This document shows positions 55,750 through 64,000 of a stretch of DNA of 64,000 bases, piece after piece. The notes under the pieces were generated by a model, which saw only the letters and a program-made list of their open reading frames with translations, did no database searches and was not told the origin of the DNA. The stretch's first letter is position 1. Each line of letters starts with the position of its first letter. The stretch is from Peptostreptococcus canis (GTDB lineage: Bacteria; Bacillota; Clostridia; Peptostreptococcales; Peptostreptococcaceae), in contig NZ_JABGBW010000002.1 of the NCBI RefSeq assembly GCF_014229965.1, positions 428,258 to 492,257 of the forward strand, written 5' to 3'. The translations under genes were made by a program, and so were the position numbers.

Positions 55750-55786
55750 GATATATTAAATTTAAAATATTATCTATAAGTCTATA

Positions 55787-57181
55787 CTATTTAAAAATTT
55801 CATTTGATTCATTTAGTATATTTTTATATTTTATCTTTATTTGATATTTCTTAGCTAATTTTTCCATTTTTTTTCGATCAAAATCAAAAACTTGATGTCT
55901 TTCCGCTTCAAAGTTCAAATTATACTCCTTTTTTCCTCTATGAAAACGCTCATAAATTATCTCACGCTCTACTATATCTATAAAATTTTTAGGAGATGTC
56001 GATCTATGTACCAGATTCCTAAAGAAATATGATTCCAAGCGTCCATTTTTTCTCATTCTGGATATTTCCATCAACCCTAACTTTGTAAAACCATGTACGA
56101 TTGTTCTTCTTCCTTCAATTTCAAAACCAGACTTCAATTCACTAATAATTTTTGCTTTATTATAGTCTCCTTTCATATCTATAAAGTCCACTATAATAAT
56201 ACCACCTATATCCCTTTTAATAATCTGATCTACAATTTCGCCAGCTGCTTCCATATTTACCTTAAAAATTCCGCTTTCATAATTACTATGATCCGTAAAT
56301 CTTCCAGAATTAACATCTATAACTGTCATGGCTTCTGTATTATCAATCATCAAACTTCCACCACAATCTAATGATACATTTCTGGCTATATATCTTCTCA
56401 TACTATAATTAATTCCATATATCTCAAATACATCCGCATTTTCTTCACGATATATCTTTTCCAAAAATCCGGGATTAATATCTCTTACTATTTTTCTTAT
56501 TTCTGAATCAAACTTTTCACTATCTTTATCTTCATAGTATACAGAATAAATTATGCTCTCTACTTTGTCATTTAAATTATCTTTTATATACTCAAATATT
56601 TGACTATTAGGTTTATATATACAACCTTCACCTTTCATTGAATTATATTTTTCGCATATTTCTCTATATTTTTTCTTTAGATAATTTACTTCTTCAAGCA
56701 ACTCTTCTTCTGTACAACCTTGTGCATTTGTTCTAACTATAAACCCAAGATCATCTTTTGAAATATTTCGCATTATTTTATGCAGTCTTTCTTTTTCTCT
56801 AGTATCATTTATTTTGCTGGAAAAAGTCAATCTTGTATTAGATGGTATATATACCAGATACGTTCCCCGAATACTTATCTCATCATTTAATTTAGACTTT
56901 TTTAATCCAAGTTCCTCTTTTGATACTTGTACCATAACGCTTTCACCTTGGATGTATTTGTTATTTTTATCGATTTTTAAATACCCGATACATCCTCCCC
57001 CCAGGTCTACATAAACAGAATTCATAGTACTATAAACTGTCTTTACTTTCCCCTTGAAAATCATATTGACTTTTTCTTTATTATCATCTTCCTCTTCAAT
57101 AATTATCTTTTCAATTTCTTCTTCATCTAATACTACTAATTTTTTAGAACTAACGAAATTTTCTAAAATATACTTTTTCAT
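55787..57181 (-). CDS. rng: Ribonuclease G/E family endoribonuclease
   Basis: The 464-residue protein starts with an S1-like RNA-binding domain (about 35-110; VYVDLGGGCIGYLKI) and contains the catalytic core of RNase E/G: GFIVRTNAQG, then LMIDNTEAMTVIDVNSGRF with the metal-binding Asp residues, and GGIIIVDFIDM. RNase G/E enzymes mature rRNA and degrade mRNA. It is third after two radical-SAM-linked genes, the order often found upstream of rplU. Here rplU is elsewhere. Confidence 0.92.
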   Translation of the reverse strand: MKKYILENFVSSKKLVVLDEEEIEKIIIEEEDDNKEKVNMIFKGKVKTVYSTMNSVYVDLGGGCIGYLKIDKNNKYIQGESVMVQVSKEELGLKKSKLNDEISIRGTYLVYIPSNTRLTFSSKINDTREKERLHKIMRNISKDDLGFIVRTNAQGCTEEELLEEVNYLKKKYREICEKYNSMKGEGCIYKPNSQIFEYIKDNLNDKVESIIYSVYYEDKDSEKFDSEIRKIVRDINPGFLEKIYREENADVFEIYGINYSMRRYIARNVSLDCGGSLMIDNTEAMTVIDVNSGRFTDHSNYESGIFKVNMEAAGEIVDQIIKRDIGGIIIVDFIDMKGDYNKAKIISELKSGFEIEGRRTIVHGFTKLGLMEISRMRKNGRLESYFFRNLVHRSTSPKNFIDIVEREIIYERFHRGKKEYNLNFEAERHQVFDFDRKKMEKLAKKYQIKIKYKNILNESNEIFK

Positions 57182-57199
57182 ATTTCCTCCTTCACATTC

Positions 57200-57904
57200 C
57201 TACATTGGCGATTCAAATTTACCTTCAATATAGAAATAAAGATCGTTTCTTTTGATATCAACATCCAAATGATCGATTTTCAAATTCAAAAATTCAAGCA
57301 ACTTCGGTATAAATACGTTGGTATTCAAATTTTGCTTTGAGCCGGTTGCTAGCATACCTCCTATCCTTAGATTATCAGAATCTACTCCGATAACATTTAA
57401 ATCAATTATTAGCGGTCTGATATTTAGCTCTACAATTTTGCCTTTTTTATTTTTCTTACTTACTAATATTTCGTCCATATTGATAATCTCAGATATTTTA
57501 CCATTAATGAATTCAAAATCATTTTTATTAATATTAGGTATTATAAATTCATATTTACCATATTCAATATTAGCAGCAAGTGATTTCTCTCCACCTTGCA
57601 ACTGTATACATTTTACAAATTCCATTCCGTCCGGAAGTTCACTGTTTATCCTTTTAATCAATTCATCTGGAGAAATATCATCTTCAATTTCTATATCTAC
57701 ATATTCTCCAAAACTTTCAATACCCAATGCAAGAGCGTTTCCATAACTCATTTTTGGATGAGGATTGAATCCCTGCGAAAAAGTTAATTCTATACCTGCT
57801 CTTCTGAAAACTCTTTGAAATAATCTCTGCACATCTAAATGTGATATATAGATCATGTCGCCGTATTTTGTAAATTTTATTCTCATGACTTTTGACATTA
57901 ACAT
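57200..57904 (-). CDS. Radical-SAM-linked protein (TIGR03936 / DUF2344)
   Basis: The 234-residue protein begins with RIKFTKYGDMIYISHLDVQRLFQRVFRRAGI and has the following FSQGFNPHPKMSYGNALALG, the pattern of TIGR03936. It is always found with the B12-binding radical SAM protein encoded upstream, and in some genomes the two are fused. The function is unknown to me; a tRNA or ribosome modification has been suggested by its neighbours. Its start overlaps the upstream gene by seven bases. Confidence 0.88.
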   Translation of the reverse strand: MLMSKVMRIKFTKYGDMIYISHLDVQRLFQRVFRRAGIELTFSQGFNPHPKMSYGNALALGIESFGEYVDIEIEDDISPDELIKRINSELPDGMEFVKCIQLQGGEKSLAANIEYGKYEFIIPNINKNDFEFINGKISEIINMDEILVSKKNKKGKIVELNIRPLIIDLNVIGVDSDNLRIGGMLATGSKQNLNTNVFIPKLLEFLNLKIDHLDVDIKRNDLYFYIEGKFESPM

Positions 57905-59766
57905 AGCCCCCTTCCAATATCACTGGAATTTATTCCACAACCTCTACATCCATGTCTACAATCATCTGTTGTCTTATCAACCTTTGCCAGTTCATTTTCT
58001 CTAATTAAAAATTCCTTACTGACACCTACATCGATATGATCCCAAGGGAATATTTCTTCGTAATTTCTATTTCTATGTGCATAAAAACCCGGATCGAGAT
58101 TAAATTTTGCCATTGCATCCATCCATCTCTCTAAATTAAAATGCTCTGACCATCCGTCAAACTTGGCACCATTTTTAAACGCTTCATATAGCACATCTGA
58201 TAATCGCCTATCCCCTCGTGCAAATATAGCTTCCAATAAGCTTGTTTTAGAATCATGATAGTTATATTTTATATTCCCATTTCTAAGTTTTCCCACAAGA
58301 TATCTTTGTTTATCCCTGATTTCTTCCTGAGTATCCTGACCATGCCATTGAAAAGGAGTAAATGGTTTGGGTACAAAAGTAGATGTACTCACTGTGACAC
58401 CGAATTTTCCTCTAATTTTGCCACCGTGAACATCCCTATATATATCTATAACTTCATAAGCCAAATCTCTGATTCCGTCCAAATCTTCATATTGTTCTGT
58501 CGGAAGTCCTATCATAAAATATAGTTTCACACTATTCCAACCCATTTGAAATGCCTTACTCACAGCGTTTCTCAAATCCTCTTCAGTTACTCCCTTATTA
58601 ATCACATCTCTCATTCTTTGAGTTCCTGCTTCCGGTGCAAATGTAAGACCCGTTTTTCTTACTTGTTGTATTTTTTCTGCGATTTCCATCGAAAAATTAT
58701 CCAATCTCAAGGATGGAAGTGATACCCCTATATTTTGGGGTGCATACTCATTTACCAGGTAATCTGTGATTTCGTCTATCTTAGAATAATCACTTGTACT
58801 TAAAGACGAAAGGGAAATTTCATCATACCCTGTACTTTTCAACATTTTATCGACAATCTCTTTCAATCGTTCAATTGATTTTTCCCTAATCGGCCTATAT
58901 ATCATTCCAGCCTGACAAAATCTACAACCTCTGGTACATCCTCTAAATAACTCCAATACCACTCTATCATGCACTGTTTCTATATATGGAACAATTATTT
59001 TTTCCGGATATTCCACCTGATCCATATCCCTTATTATCCTCTTTCTAGGTTTATCAGGGGCAATATCATTAAGCTTATTCAGTTTTTTTATTGTACCATC
59101 TTCATTGTATTCAAATTCATAAAATGAAGGAATATACACCCCTTCTATTACCGCTATTTTTTCAAGAAAATCTTTTCTTGTTTTGCCGTTTTCATATGGA
59201 CTTGTACTAATCCACTCTTTATATGCCCTTACTACTTCTCTATTTAGTTCTTCTCCCTCTCCCAAAACTACTATATCCACAAAATCTGCAAGTGGTTCAA
59301 CATTATATGTACATGATCCCCCTACCATTATAAATGGATCCTTATTTTTCCTATCTTTAGCATAAAGTGGTATTTTTGCCAAATCCATCATATTTAACAC
59401 ATTTGTATAGCACATTTCATAGGACAAGGAAAATACTACAAAGTCAAAATTCGTAATAACCTCTCTGGATTCTAATGCAAAAAGAGGCACATTATTTTCC
59501 CTCATTTTTTCTTCCATATCAATTCCCGGAGCATAAACTCTTTCACAAAACACACCTTCTTCAAGATTCATGGAATTATACAATATATGACTTCCCAAAT
59601 GACTCATCCCCACTTCATATATATCAGGAAAACAATGAGCATATCTAATTAATCCCTTAACATCCGTCTCTTTGTGTATAGTATTTAATTCGTTTCCAAG
59701 ATATCTTGCCGGTTTCTCAACTTTTTTGAGAATATTTTTTATATCTACCTTCTTCAAAAGATTCAC
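57898..59766 (-). CDS. B12-binding-domain radical SAM protein (TIGR03960)
   Basis: The 622-residue protein has an N-terminal cobalamin-binding-like domain (about 35-200) and a radical SAM core with the cluster motif FRGCTRGCRFCQAG (about 269-282). It ends in a Cys-rich tail (CRHGCRGCG). TIGR03960 members carry out an unknown modification. It is first in the operon with the TIGR03936 gene and rng. Confidence 0.9.
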   Translation of the reverse strand: MNLLKKVDIKNILKKVEKPARYLGNELNTIHKETDVKGLIRYAHCFPDIYEVGMSHLGSHILYNSMNLEEGVFCERVYAPGIDMEEKMRENNVPLFALESREVITNFDFVVFSLSYEMCYTNVLNMMDLAKIPLYAKDRKNKDPFIMVGGSCTYNVEPLADFVDIVVLGEGEELNREVVRAYKEWISTSPYENGKTRKDFLEKIAVIEGVYIPSFYEFEYNEDGTIKKLNKLNDIAPDKPRKRIIRDMDQVEYPEKIIVPYIETVHDRVVLELFRGCTRGCRFCQAGMIYRPIREKSIERLKEIVDKMLKSTGYDEISLSSLSTSDYSKIDEITDYLVNEYAPQNIGVSLPSLRLDNFSMEIAEKIQQVRKTGLTFAPEAGTQRMRDVINKGVTEEDLRNAVSKAFQMGWNSVKLYFMIGLPTEQYEDLDGIRDLAYEVIDIYRDVHGGKIRGKFGVTVSTSTFVPKPFTPFQWHGQDTQEEIRDKQRYLVGKLRNGNIKYNYHDSKTSLLEAIFARGDRRLSDVLYEAFKNGAKFDGWSEHFNLERWMDAMAKFNLDPGFYAHRNRNYEEIFPWDHIDVGVSKEFLIRENELAKVDKTTDDCRHGCRGCGINSSDIGRGLC

Positions 59767-59859
59767 CTCAATTTTATATTATCAGTAATTAATATAAATT
59801 TTTACCAAATATTGCATATAAACAATAAATTATTATATTTTTTTTGCTTACAAAATAAC

Positions 59860-59896
59860 TGTGTATCGATGAAACAAAAAAATACATCAATACACA
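59860..59896 (-). terminator. Terminator after rodA
   Basis: TGTGTATCGATG pairs with CATCAATACACA with one mismatch, 8 bases past the rodA stop. The reverse-strand tail has moderate T content. Confidence 0.55.
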
Positions 59897-59903
59897 ACTA
59901 ATA

Positions 59904-61025
59904 TCATGAATAAAGACTTATCCTCCGCCTTCTCAAATATACATTTAACACAATTCCTATATTAGCCATAGAAGCTAATATTGAGCTTCCTCCATAACTT
60001 ACAAACGGAAGCGTAAGTCCCGTAACCGGCATAAGCCCAATCGTCATACCTATATTTTGTATCATTTGATATGTGAACATACCTGTAATTCCAACAATAA
60101 TAAAGGTACCATATGAATTTTTAGATTTTTTCGCTATCATCAATAACCTTGTAATTAACAATGTAAAAAGAATTATTACAAAAAACATCCCTAATACACC
60201 CAATTCCTCACCTATAACAGCAAAAATAAAATCCGAATCTCCAACGGGAAGGAAATTTTCTTGATTTTGCGATCCATTATATAATCCTTTTCCAAAAAAT
60301 CCCCCTGAACCAATTGCTATCATTGATTGTAACACATGATAATTACTACTGGCTTCAGGATTAAAAAAATTGACAATTCTAATTTTTTGATGTGGTGCCA
60401 TAAAAATATACATTATTGGAGCAAGTATTATCAATGTGATTATTACATTTCTCAATACTTTTTTATCTATTCCGGCTGTAAATAACATGAAAAAGATAAT
60501 GCTCATAAACACCACTGCAGTTCCTAAATCCGGTTGTAATAATAAAAGTGCGATAAAAGGAAATGCATAAAGTATCAATTTTCCAAGGGTCTTTATATCA
60601 CCTATATTTTCTTTATTCTTATCTACTATTTTTGCATAACTCATTATAAAAGTAGTCTTTACTATCTCGGATGTCTGTAGGTTAAATTTGCCTATTTTTA
60701 TCCAAGACCTTGCACCAAACTGCTGATCTCCAATTCCCGGAATCAAGACAATTGCCAGTAAAATAATACTGAATACATATAATTGTTTATAATATTTACC
60801 AATGCTGTCATAATCAAATAATAACAACACTATTACCAAAATTGTTCCCAAAAAGAAAGCCAGAATTTGCTTATAAATCTGAGTATAATCTCCCGTTACA
60901 TTTGCATGTGTTGCACTACTTAATATGAGAAGTCCAAATAAGAAAATTACTAAGATTATTGAAATAAGTTTCCAATCTACGTTTTTGATTACTCTTATTT
61001 TTTTCTTATAATCTATTTTCTTCAT
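59904..61025 (-). CDS. rodA: Rod shape-determining protein RodA (SEDS glycosyltransferase)
   Basis: The 373-residue polytopic protein has ten membrane segments and SEDS motifs: LLLLQPDLGTAVVF (about 155-168), FGKGLYNGSQNQENFLPVGDSDFIFAVIGEELG and LPFVSYGGSSILASMANIGI near the end. RodA polymerises lipid II for side-wall growth together with PBP2, whose gene is two genes upstream. The start lies inside the end of minC (overlap about 20 bases), so translation is probably coupled. Confidence 0.95.
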   Translation of the reverse strand: MKKIDYKKKIRVIKNVDWKLISIILVIFLFGLLILSSATHANVTGDYTQIYKQILAFFLGTILVIVLLLFDYDSIGKYYKQLYVFSIILLAIVLIPGIGDQQFGARSWIKIGKFNLQTSEIVKTTFIMSYAKIVDKNKENIGDIKTLGKLILYAFPFIALLLLQPDLGTAVVFMSIIFFMLFTAGIDKKVLRNVIITLIILAPIMYIFMAPHQKIRIVNFFNPEASSNYHVLQSMIAIGSGGFFGKGLYNGSQNQENFLPVGDSDFIFAVIGEELGVLGMFFVIILFTLLITRLLMIAKKSKNSYGTFIIVGITGMFTYQMIQNIGMTIGLMPVTGLTLPFVSYGGSSILASMANIGIVLNVYLRRRRISLYS

Positions 61026-62064
61026 CTTCAACATTATCTACGTCCTCTAAAAACAAATCTTTTAATTTATTTACTAATTTGCTATCTTTCATATTTTTTA
61101 TATTTATCTTATCCGAATCATATTTCCCAATTTTTTCCTCTATAGCATCTCCAATTTTATTATGATAATTTTCATCATAACAACCTTCTGAAAAATCTCC
61201 AACATCGTAGTCATCATAATATTCATCATCGTCATCCTTTTCTATGCGATCATAATAGTAATCAGAAACTGATTCATTCTTTTCCATCATAACTCCCTGT
61301 TCTGACAAATCAAAAGCACCATAACTTGTATCTTTTATGCTTTCCGGAGAATATCTAAATAATACTTCTTTTTTTTGTGAAATAACTATATGTTTATGTT
61401 CGTCTATATAGGCTATCTCTGGATTATTCATAGTGGTATTTCTTTGACTTACAACATATTCCGACTCACAATCAAATATTGCTATTCTTGGTGAATTTAT
61501 CCTTCTGGCTATTATACATGCACTATCATTTCCATAAGCACCCGCATATGCAAGCCCTCTAAGTTCTCCGGTAACTGTAATATTACCCCCTGCTATTAAT
61601 GCCGATTCTTTTTCGGTGCTTCCAAGTACGATTATATCACATGAAACCTTCACTATAGAATTTGCAGGAAGGGTTGTCATTATTATTACACTACCGTTAT
61701 AATTAATTTCCTCACCTTCAGATATATCCATTACATATAAAGTTCGTACAGCTTTAAATAAAGCCGTTGCACCCCTATATTCCTTTTGTTTCATCAATTC
61801 ATTGAAGTGAAATTCATCTACTCCGATAAATTTCATATTATAGTTATCCGATAAATATTCCACAATTAAATTTTTCTGATATGGAGATATATAATCACTT
61901 ACTATTTCAGTTAAAATACCTCCAATAAAAAAACCGGGAGATGACAATACTTTTGAAGAAATTAAATCAAAAATAGACTCTATACTAATCTCTTTATTAA
62001 TATATAGAACTAGACCTTTACCGGTTCCTTTAAATTCTATCTCTTCGATTTTTGTTTTTATCAT
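61006..62064 (-). CDS. minC: Septum site-determining protein MinC with a long acidic C-terminal tail
   Basis: MinC blocks FtsZ ring formation away from midcell. The N-terminal domain covers about 1-95. The beta-helical C-terminal domain has GSVIIMTTLPANSIVKVSCD, VLGSTEKESALIAGG, LRGLAYAGAYGNDSACIIARRI and SPRIAIF. Family proteins are near 210-230 residues. This one has 352, with about 120 extra residues including a Asp/Glu/Tyr-rich run (about 265-300). GGGAGG supports the ATG at 62064. minD and minE, which usually follow minC, are missing and rodA comes directly after. Confidence 0.85.
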   Translation of the reverse strand: MIKTKIEEIEFKGTGKGLVLYINKEISIESIFDLISSKVLSSPGFFIGGILTEIVSDYISPYQKNLIVEYLSDNYNMKFIGVDEFHFNELMKQKEYRGATALFKAVRTLYVMDISEGEEINYNGSVIIMTTLPANSIVKVSCDIIVLGSTEKESALIAGGNITVTGELRGLAYAGAYGNDSACIIARRINSPRIAIFDCESEYVVSQRNTTMNNPEIAYIDEHKHIVISQKKEVLFRYSPESIKDTSYGAFDLSEQGVMMEKNESVSDYYYDRIEKDDDDEYYDDYDVGDFSEGCYDENYHNKIGDAIEEKIGKYDSDKINIKNMKDSKLVNKLKDLFLEDVDNVEDEENRL

Positions 62065-62084
62065 TATTGTCACCTCCCGATATG

Positions 62085-64000
62085 TTAATCAATATCGACA
62101 ATCCCCAACTCATCTGAACTACCAGAATTTCTATTTTGATTTATCGAGTTATTATCTTCATTTTTTTCACTATTATCCATAGTTTCTCTTGAATTATCTT
62201 TCTTATTTTTTAATCTATTATTAGTTTCATCTTCTTTTTTATTTTCATCAATCAGACCAAAATACTGTCCCATAATTTCTCTAATCGGTAATACAGCATA
62301 TGAGCTTGTTTCTCCTTGTGGAATCATACAAGCTACTGCTATTTTAGGATTATCAGCAGGTGCAAACGCTATACACCATGCAAAGGAACCATAATCAGCT
62401 TTAAATCTATCTATATCCTTATCCGTAATTTTGGAATTAAGTTGTTTTATAGCTTTTCTCAAATAAAAAGAATTTACTTTATCCGATTTTTCAAGCTTTA
62501 CTTTTATTCCATTTTCAAGATCTAACTTAAGCTTTTTTTTCTCTTCTTTAGATATATCCGGATCTAAAATCTTTTTCTTGACTTCCTTTATTTTTTCATT
62601 GGTCAATTCTAACTCCTTCTCGGATTTTAACTGTTCATACCTCTTCATTACTTCTTTTCTTTCCACTGAATAAGAAGATAAATGTGATTTTAAATATTCA
62701 AATTCGTTGTTACTAGGTATTTTACCATTTTTTTCCGCAGTACCTGTTTTTGATGCCACTTTTATTGGAAAATTTCCAAACATATCTTTTGCAAGACCTA
62801 TTTCAGAAACTCTAACCATACCTATTTTTAATTCCTCAAGGTTTTTATCATTTTTAAATTTAATTTTCTCAAGTTTTCTCTTAGACTCTTCACTTATTTT
62901 TCCATTATTTGATTCTACCTTATTTACCACATTTAGATTTACCAAATATCCACCATTTGCAATTGCAGATACATATCTGACTATTTGAGCCGGATTATAT
63001 GCATTTTCTCCTTGTCCAATAGCAAGGTTAAAAGTATCTCCTACTCTCCATTTAGCAAAATTGAAGTAACTATAGACTATATAATCGGCATCTGATTCAG
63101 CATATTCCTCTTTGACACCTATTTTCTTCAGTCTCTTTATGGTTTCTATTCTGCCCGGAATATCTTTTTCATCAATCCAACTTACGATTTCATCAATCTT
63201 GGCTTCAAACTCATCTCTATCTTTTGTATAGTCTATACCATTAAAATGAAATCTCATCGTTCTGTCAAGAGCTATCTTCAATTGGATTTTTGTCTTTTCT
63301 ATCTTTAATTCTTCACTAGGAACTTTTCCATTTCTTTCCTCTAATTGACTCTCCAGCCCTGTACCTTCATCTAGCCCAAACTTTTTGGCATATTCAAGTA
63401 TTTTCTTTGAGCCCATACCCAAGTGAAGGTTTTCTCCAGTCATCCAATTTCTGTCACTACCTATTACATAAAAATAGACATTACAAGACTCCTGAATCGC
63501 TTTATATAAATTTTCCACGCCATGGTTTTTTCCACCATGATGCCATATATAGTCTGCAAAATTTCTATTTCCCATCCTGATAACTCCGGGATCATTAATA
63601 GTATAATTAGGATTCAAGCCGGAATCCAAAGCTGCCATAGCAGTTATTAATTTAAAGGTAGAACCCGGTTGAAATGCCCCTTGCGTCGCCAAATTTAACA
63701 AAGGATTTGGAGCTAATAGGTCATTTGAATTTTTTGGAAGATAGTTATTATATTCTTCTGATGTAATTCCACTTGCAAATTTATTTGGATCATAATTAGG
63801 AAAACTTGACATAGCAAGTACATCTCCACTATTTACATCAATGGCTATTACGGCACCGGATCTTGCCTTAGGAGCATGTTCTTTAATATTTATATTTCCG
63901 AACTGACTTTTAAAACTATTTCCGCTTCTTGCGGAATTAATAGCTTCTTCAAGAGATTTTTCAGCAACTTTTTGCAACTTGCTATCTATAGTTAAATAAA
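62085..64000 (-). CDS. mrdA: Penicillin-binding protein 2 (MrdA-type), 5' end outside the window
   Basis: The transpeptidase part is complete, with about 638 codons visible; the N-terminal anchor and dimerisation domain lie beyond 64000. The catalytic Ser is in QPGSTFKLITAMAAL, the SxN motif is ESCNVYFY, and the KTG motif is VASKTGTAEKNG. About 100 charged residues separate KTG from the strand AWCIAFAPADNP, where about 20 are usual, and another charged insert of about 80 lies before FNLAIGQGENAYNPAQ. The C-terminal about 55 residues are Asn/Asp/Glu/Lys-rich. It lies upstream of minC and rodA in a shape/elongation cluster. Confidence 0.92.
   Translation of the reverse strand, partial: YLTIDSKLQKVAEKSLEEAINSARSGNSFKSQFGNINIKEHAPKARSGAVIAIDVNSGDVLAMSSFPNYDPNKFASGITSEEYNNYLPKNSNDLLAPNPLLNLATQGAFQPGSTFKLITAMAALDSGLNPNYTINDPGVIRMGNRNFADYIWHHGGKNHGVENLYKAIQESCNVYFYVIGSDRNWMTGENLHLGMGSKKILEYAKKFGLDEGTGLESQLEERNGKVPSEELKIEKTKIQLKIALDRTMRFHFNGIDYTKDRDEFEAKIDEIVSWIDEKDIPGRIETIKRLKKIGVKEEYAESDADYIVYSYFNFAKWRVGDTFNLAIGQGENAYNPAQIVRYVSAIANGGYLVNLNVVNKVESNNGKISEESKRKLEKIKFKNDKNLEELKIGMVRVSEIGLAKDMFGNFPIKVASKTGTAEKNGKIPSNNEFEYLKSHLSSYSVERKEVMKRYEQLKSEKELELTNEKIKEVKKKILDPDISKEEKKKLKLDLENGIKVKLEKSDKVNSFYLRKAIKQLNSKITDKDIDRFKADYGSFAWCIAFAPADNPKIAVACMIPQGETSSYAVLPIREIMGQYFGLIDENKKEDETNNRLKNKKDNSRETMDNSEKNEDNNSINQNRNSGSSDELGIVDID

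Overview
This 64-kb window comes from a low-GC, strictly fermentative Firmicute of the clostridial amino-acid-fermenting (Stickland) type. The sequence supports this with a glycine/sarcosine/betaine reductase proprotein gene at the left edge, a complete D-proline reductase (prd) locus, the selenocysteine machinery selD-selA-selB, an [FeFe] hydrogenase, and very AT-rich intergenic DNA. Peptostreptococcaceae or Tissierellia-like relatives are likely, but I do not name a species. There are no rRNA genes, tRNA genes, CRISPR arrays, phage genes or transposases.

Layout. 1-1103: start of a grdE-type gene (reverse). 1492-2869: infC-rpmI-rplT with an L20-type leader; infC appears to start at AUU. 3016-4772: a DUF3841 protein and a YeiH-type transporter. 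4904-7402: an isolated three-gene reverse-strand cassette made of a tandem-thioredoxin membrane protein, a 90-residue cationic four-Cys secreted peptide and a beta-propeller lipoprotein. 7768-17966: TSUP permease, prdF, prdE, prdD, prdB (UGA-Sec), a small prd-associated protein, prdA, prdR and, divergently, prdC. 18126-24961: a diaminopentanoate-dehydrogenase-like enzyme, selB, selA, selD (UGA-Sec) and an ornithine cyclodeaminase-family enzyme. 25128-28964: a candidate threonine leader peptide followed by thrC-thrB-lysC. 29002-32481: serine biosynthesis (serC-like, serA, DUF1015). 32576-41167: ComEA-like protein, D,D-carboxypeptidase, a Fur-box-controlled DUF2325 protein, a P-type ATPase under a yybP-ykoY (Mn2+) riboswitch, ridA-ilvA, yhbY. 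41599-44024: obg-rpmA-prp-rplU under an L21 leader. 44031-50554: EamA transporter, leuS with a T-box, rsfS-yqeK-nadD, recX. 50788-55496: RNase Z-like protein and a two-gene hydrogenase operon. 55787-64000: rng and the two radical-SAM-linked genes, then rodA, minC and most of a class B penicillin-binding protein (pbp2).

How the genes fit together. Ornithine cyclodeaminase could make L-proline, PrdF would racemise it, and PrdA/PrdB would reduce D-proline to 5-aminovalerate with electrons passed through PrdC. SelD, SelA and SelB supply selenocysteine for PrdB and for SelD itself. PrdR is the likely activator. The hydrogenase pair gives a second electron sink.

The least explained parts are the secreted-peptide cassette (4904-7402), the threonine leader, the GltD-like partner of the hydrogenase, minC lying directly against rodA with no minD/minE and an acidic tail, and PBP2 with large charged insertions. 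All family assignments come from reading the translated sequences. No database search was run.
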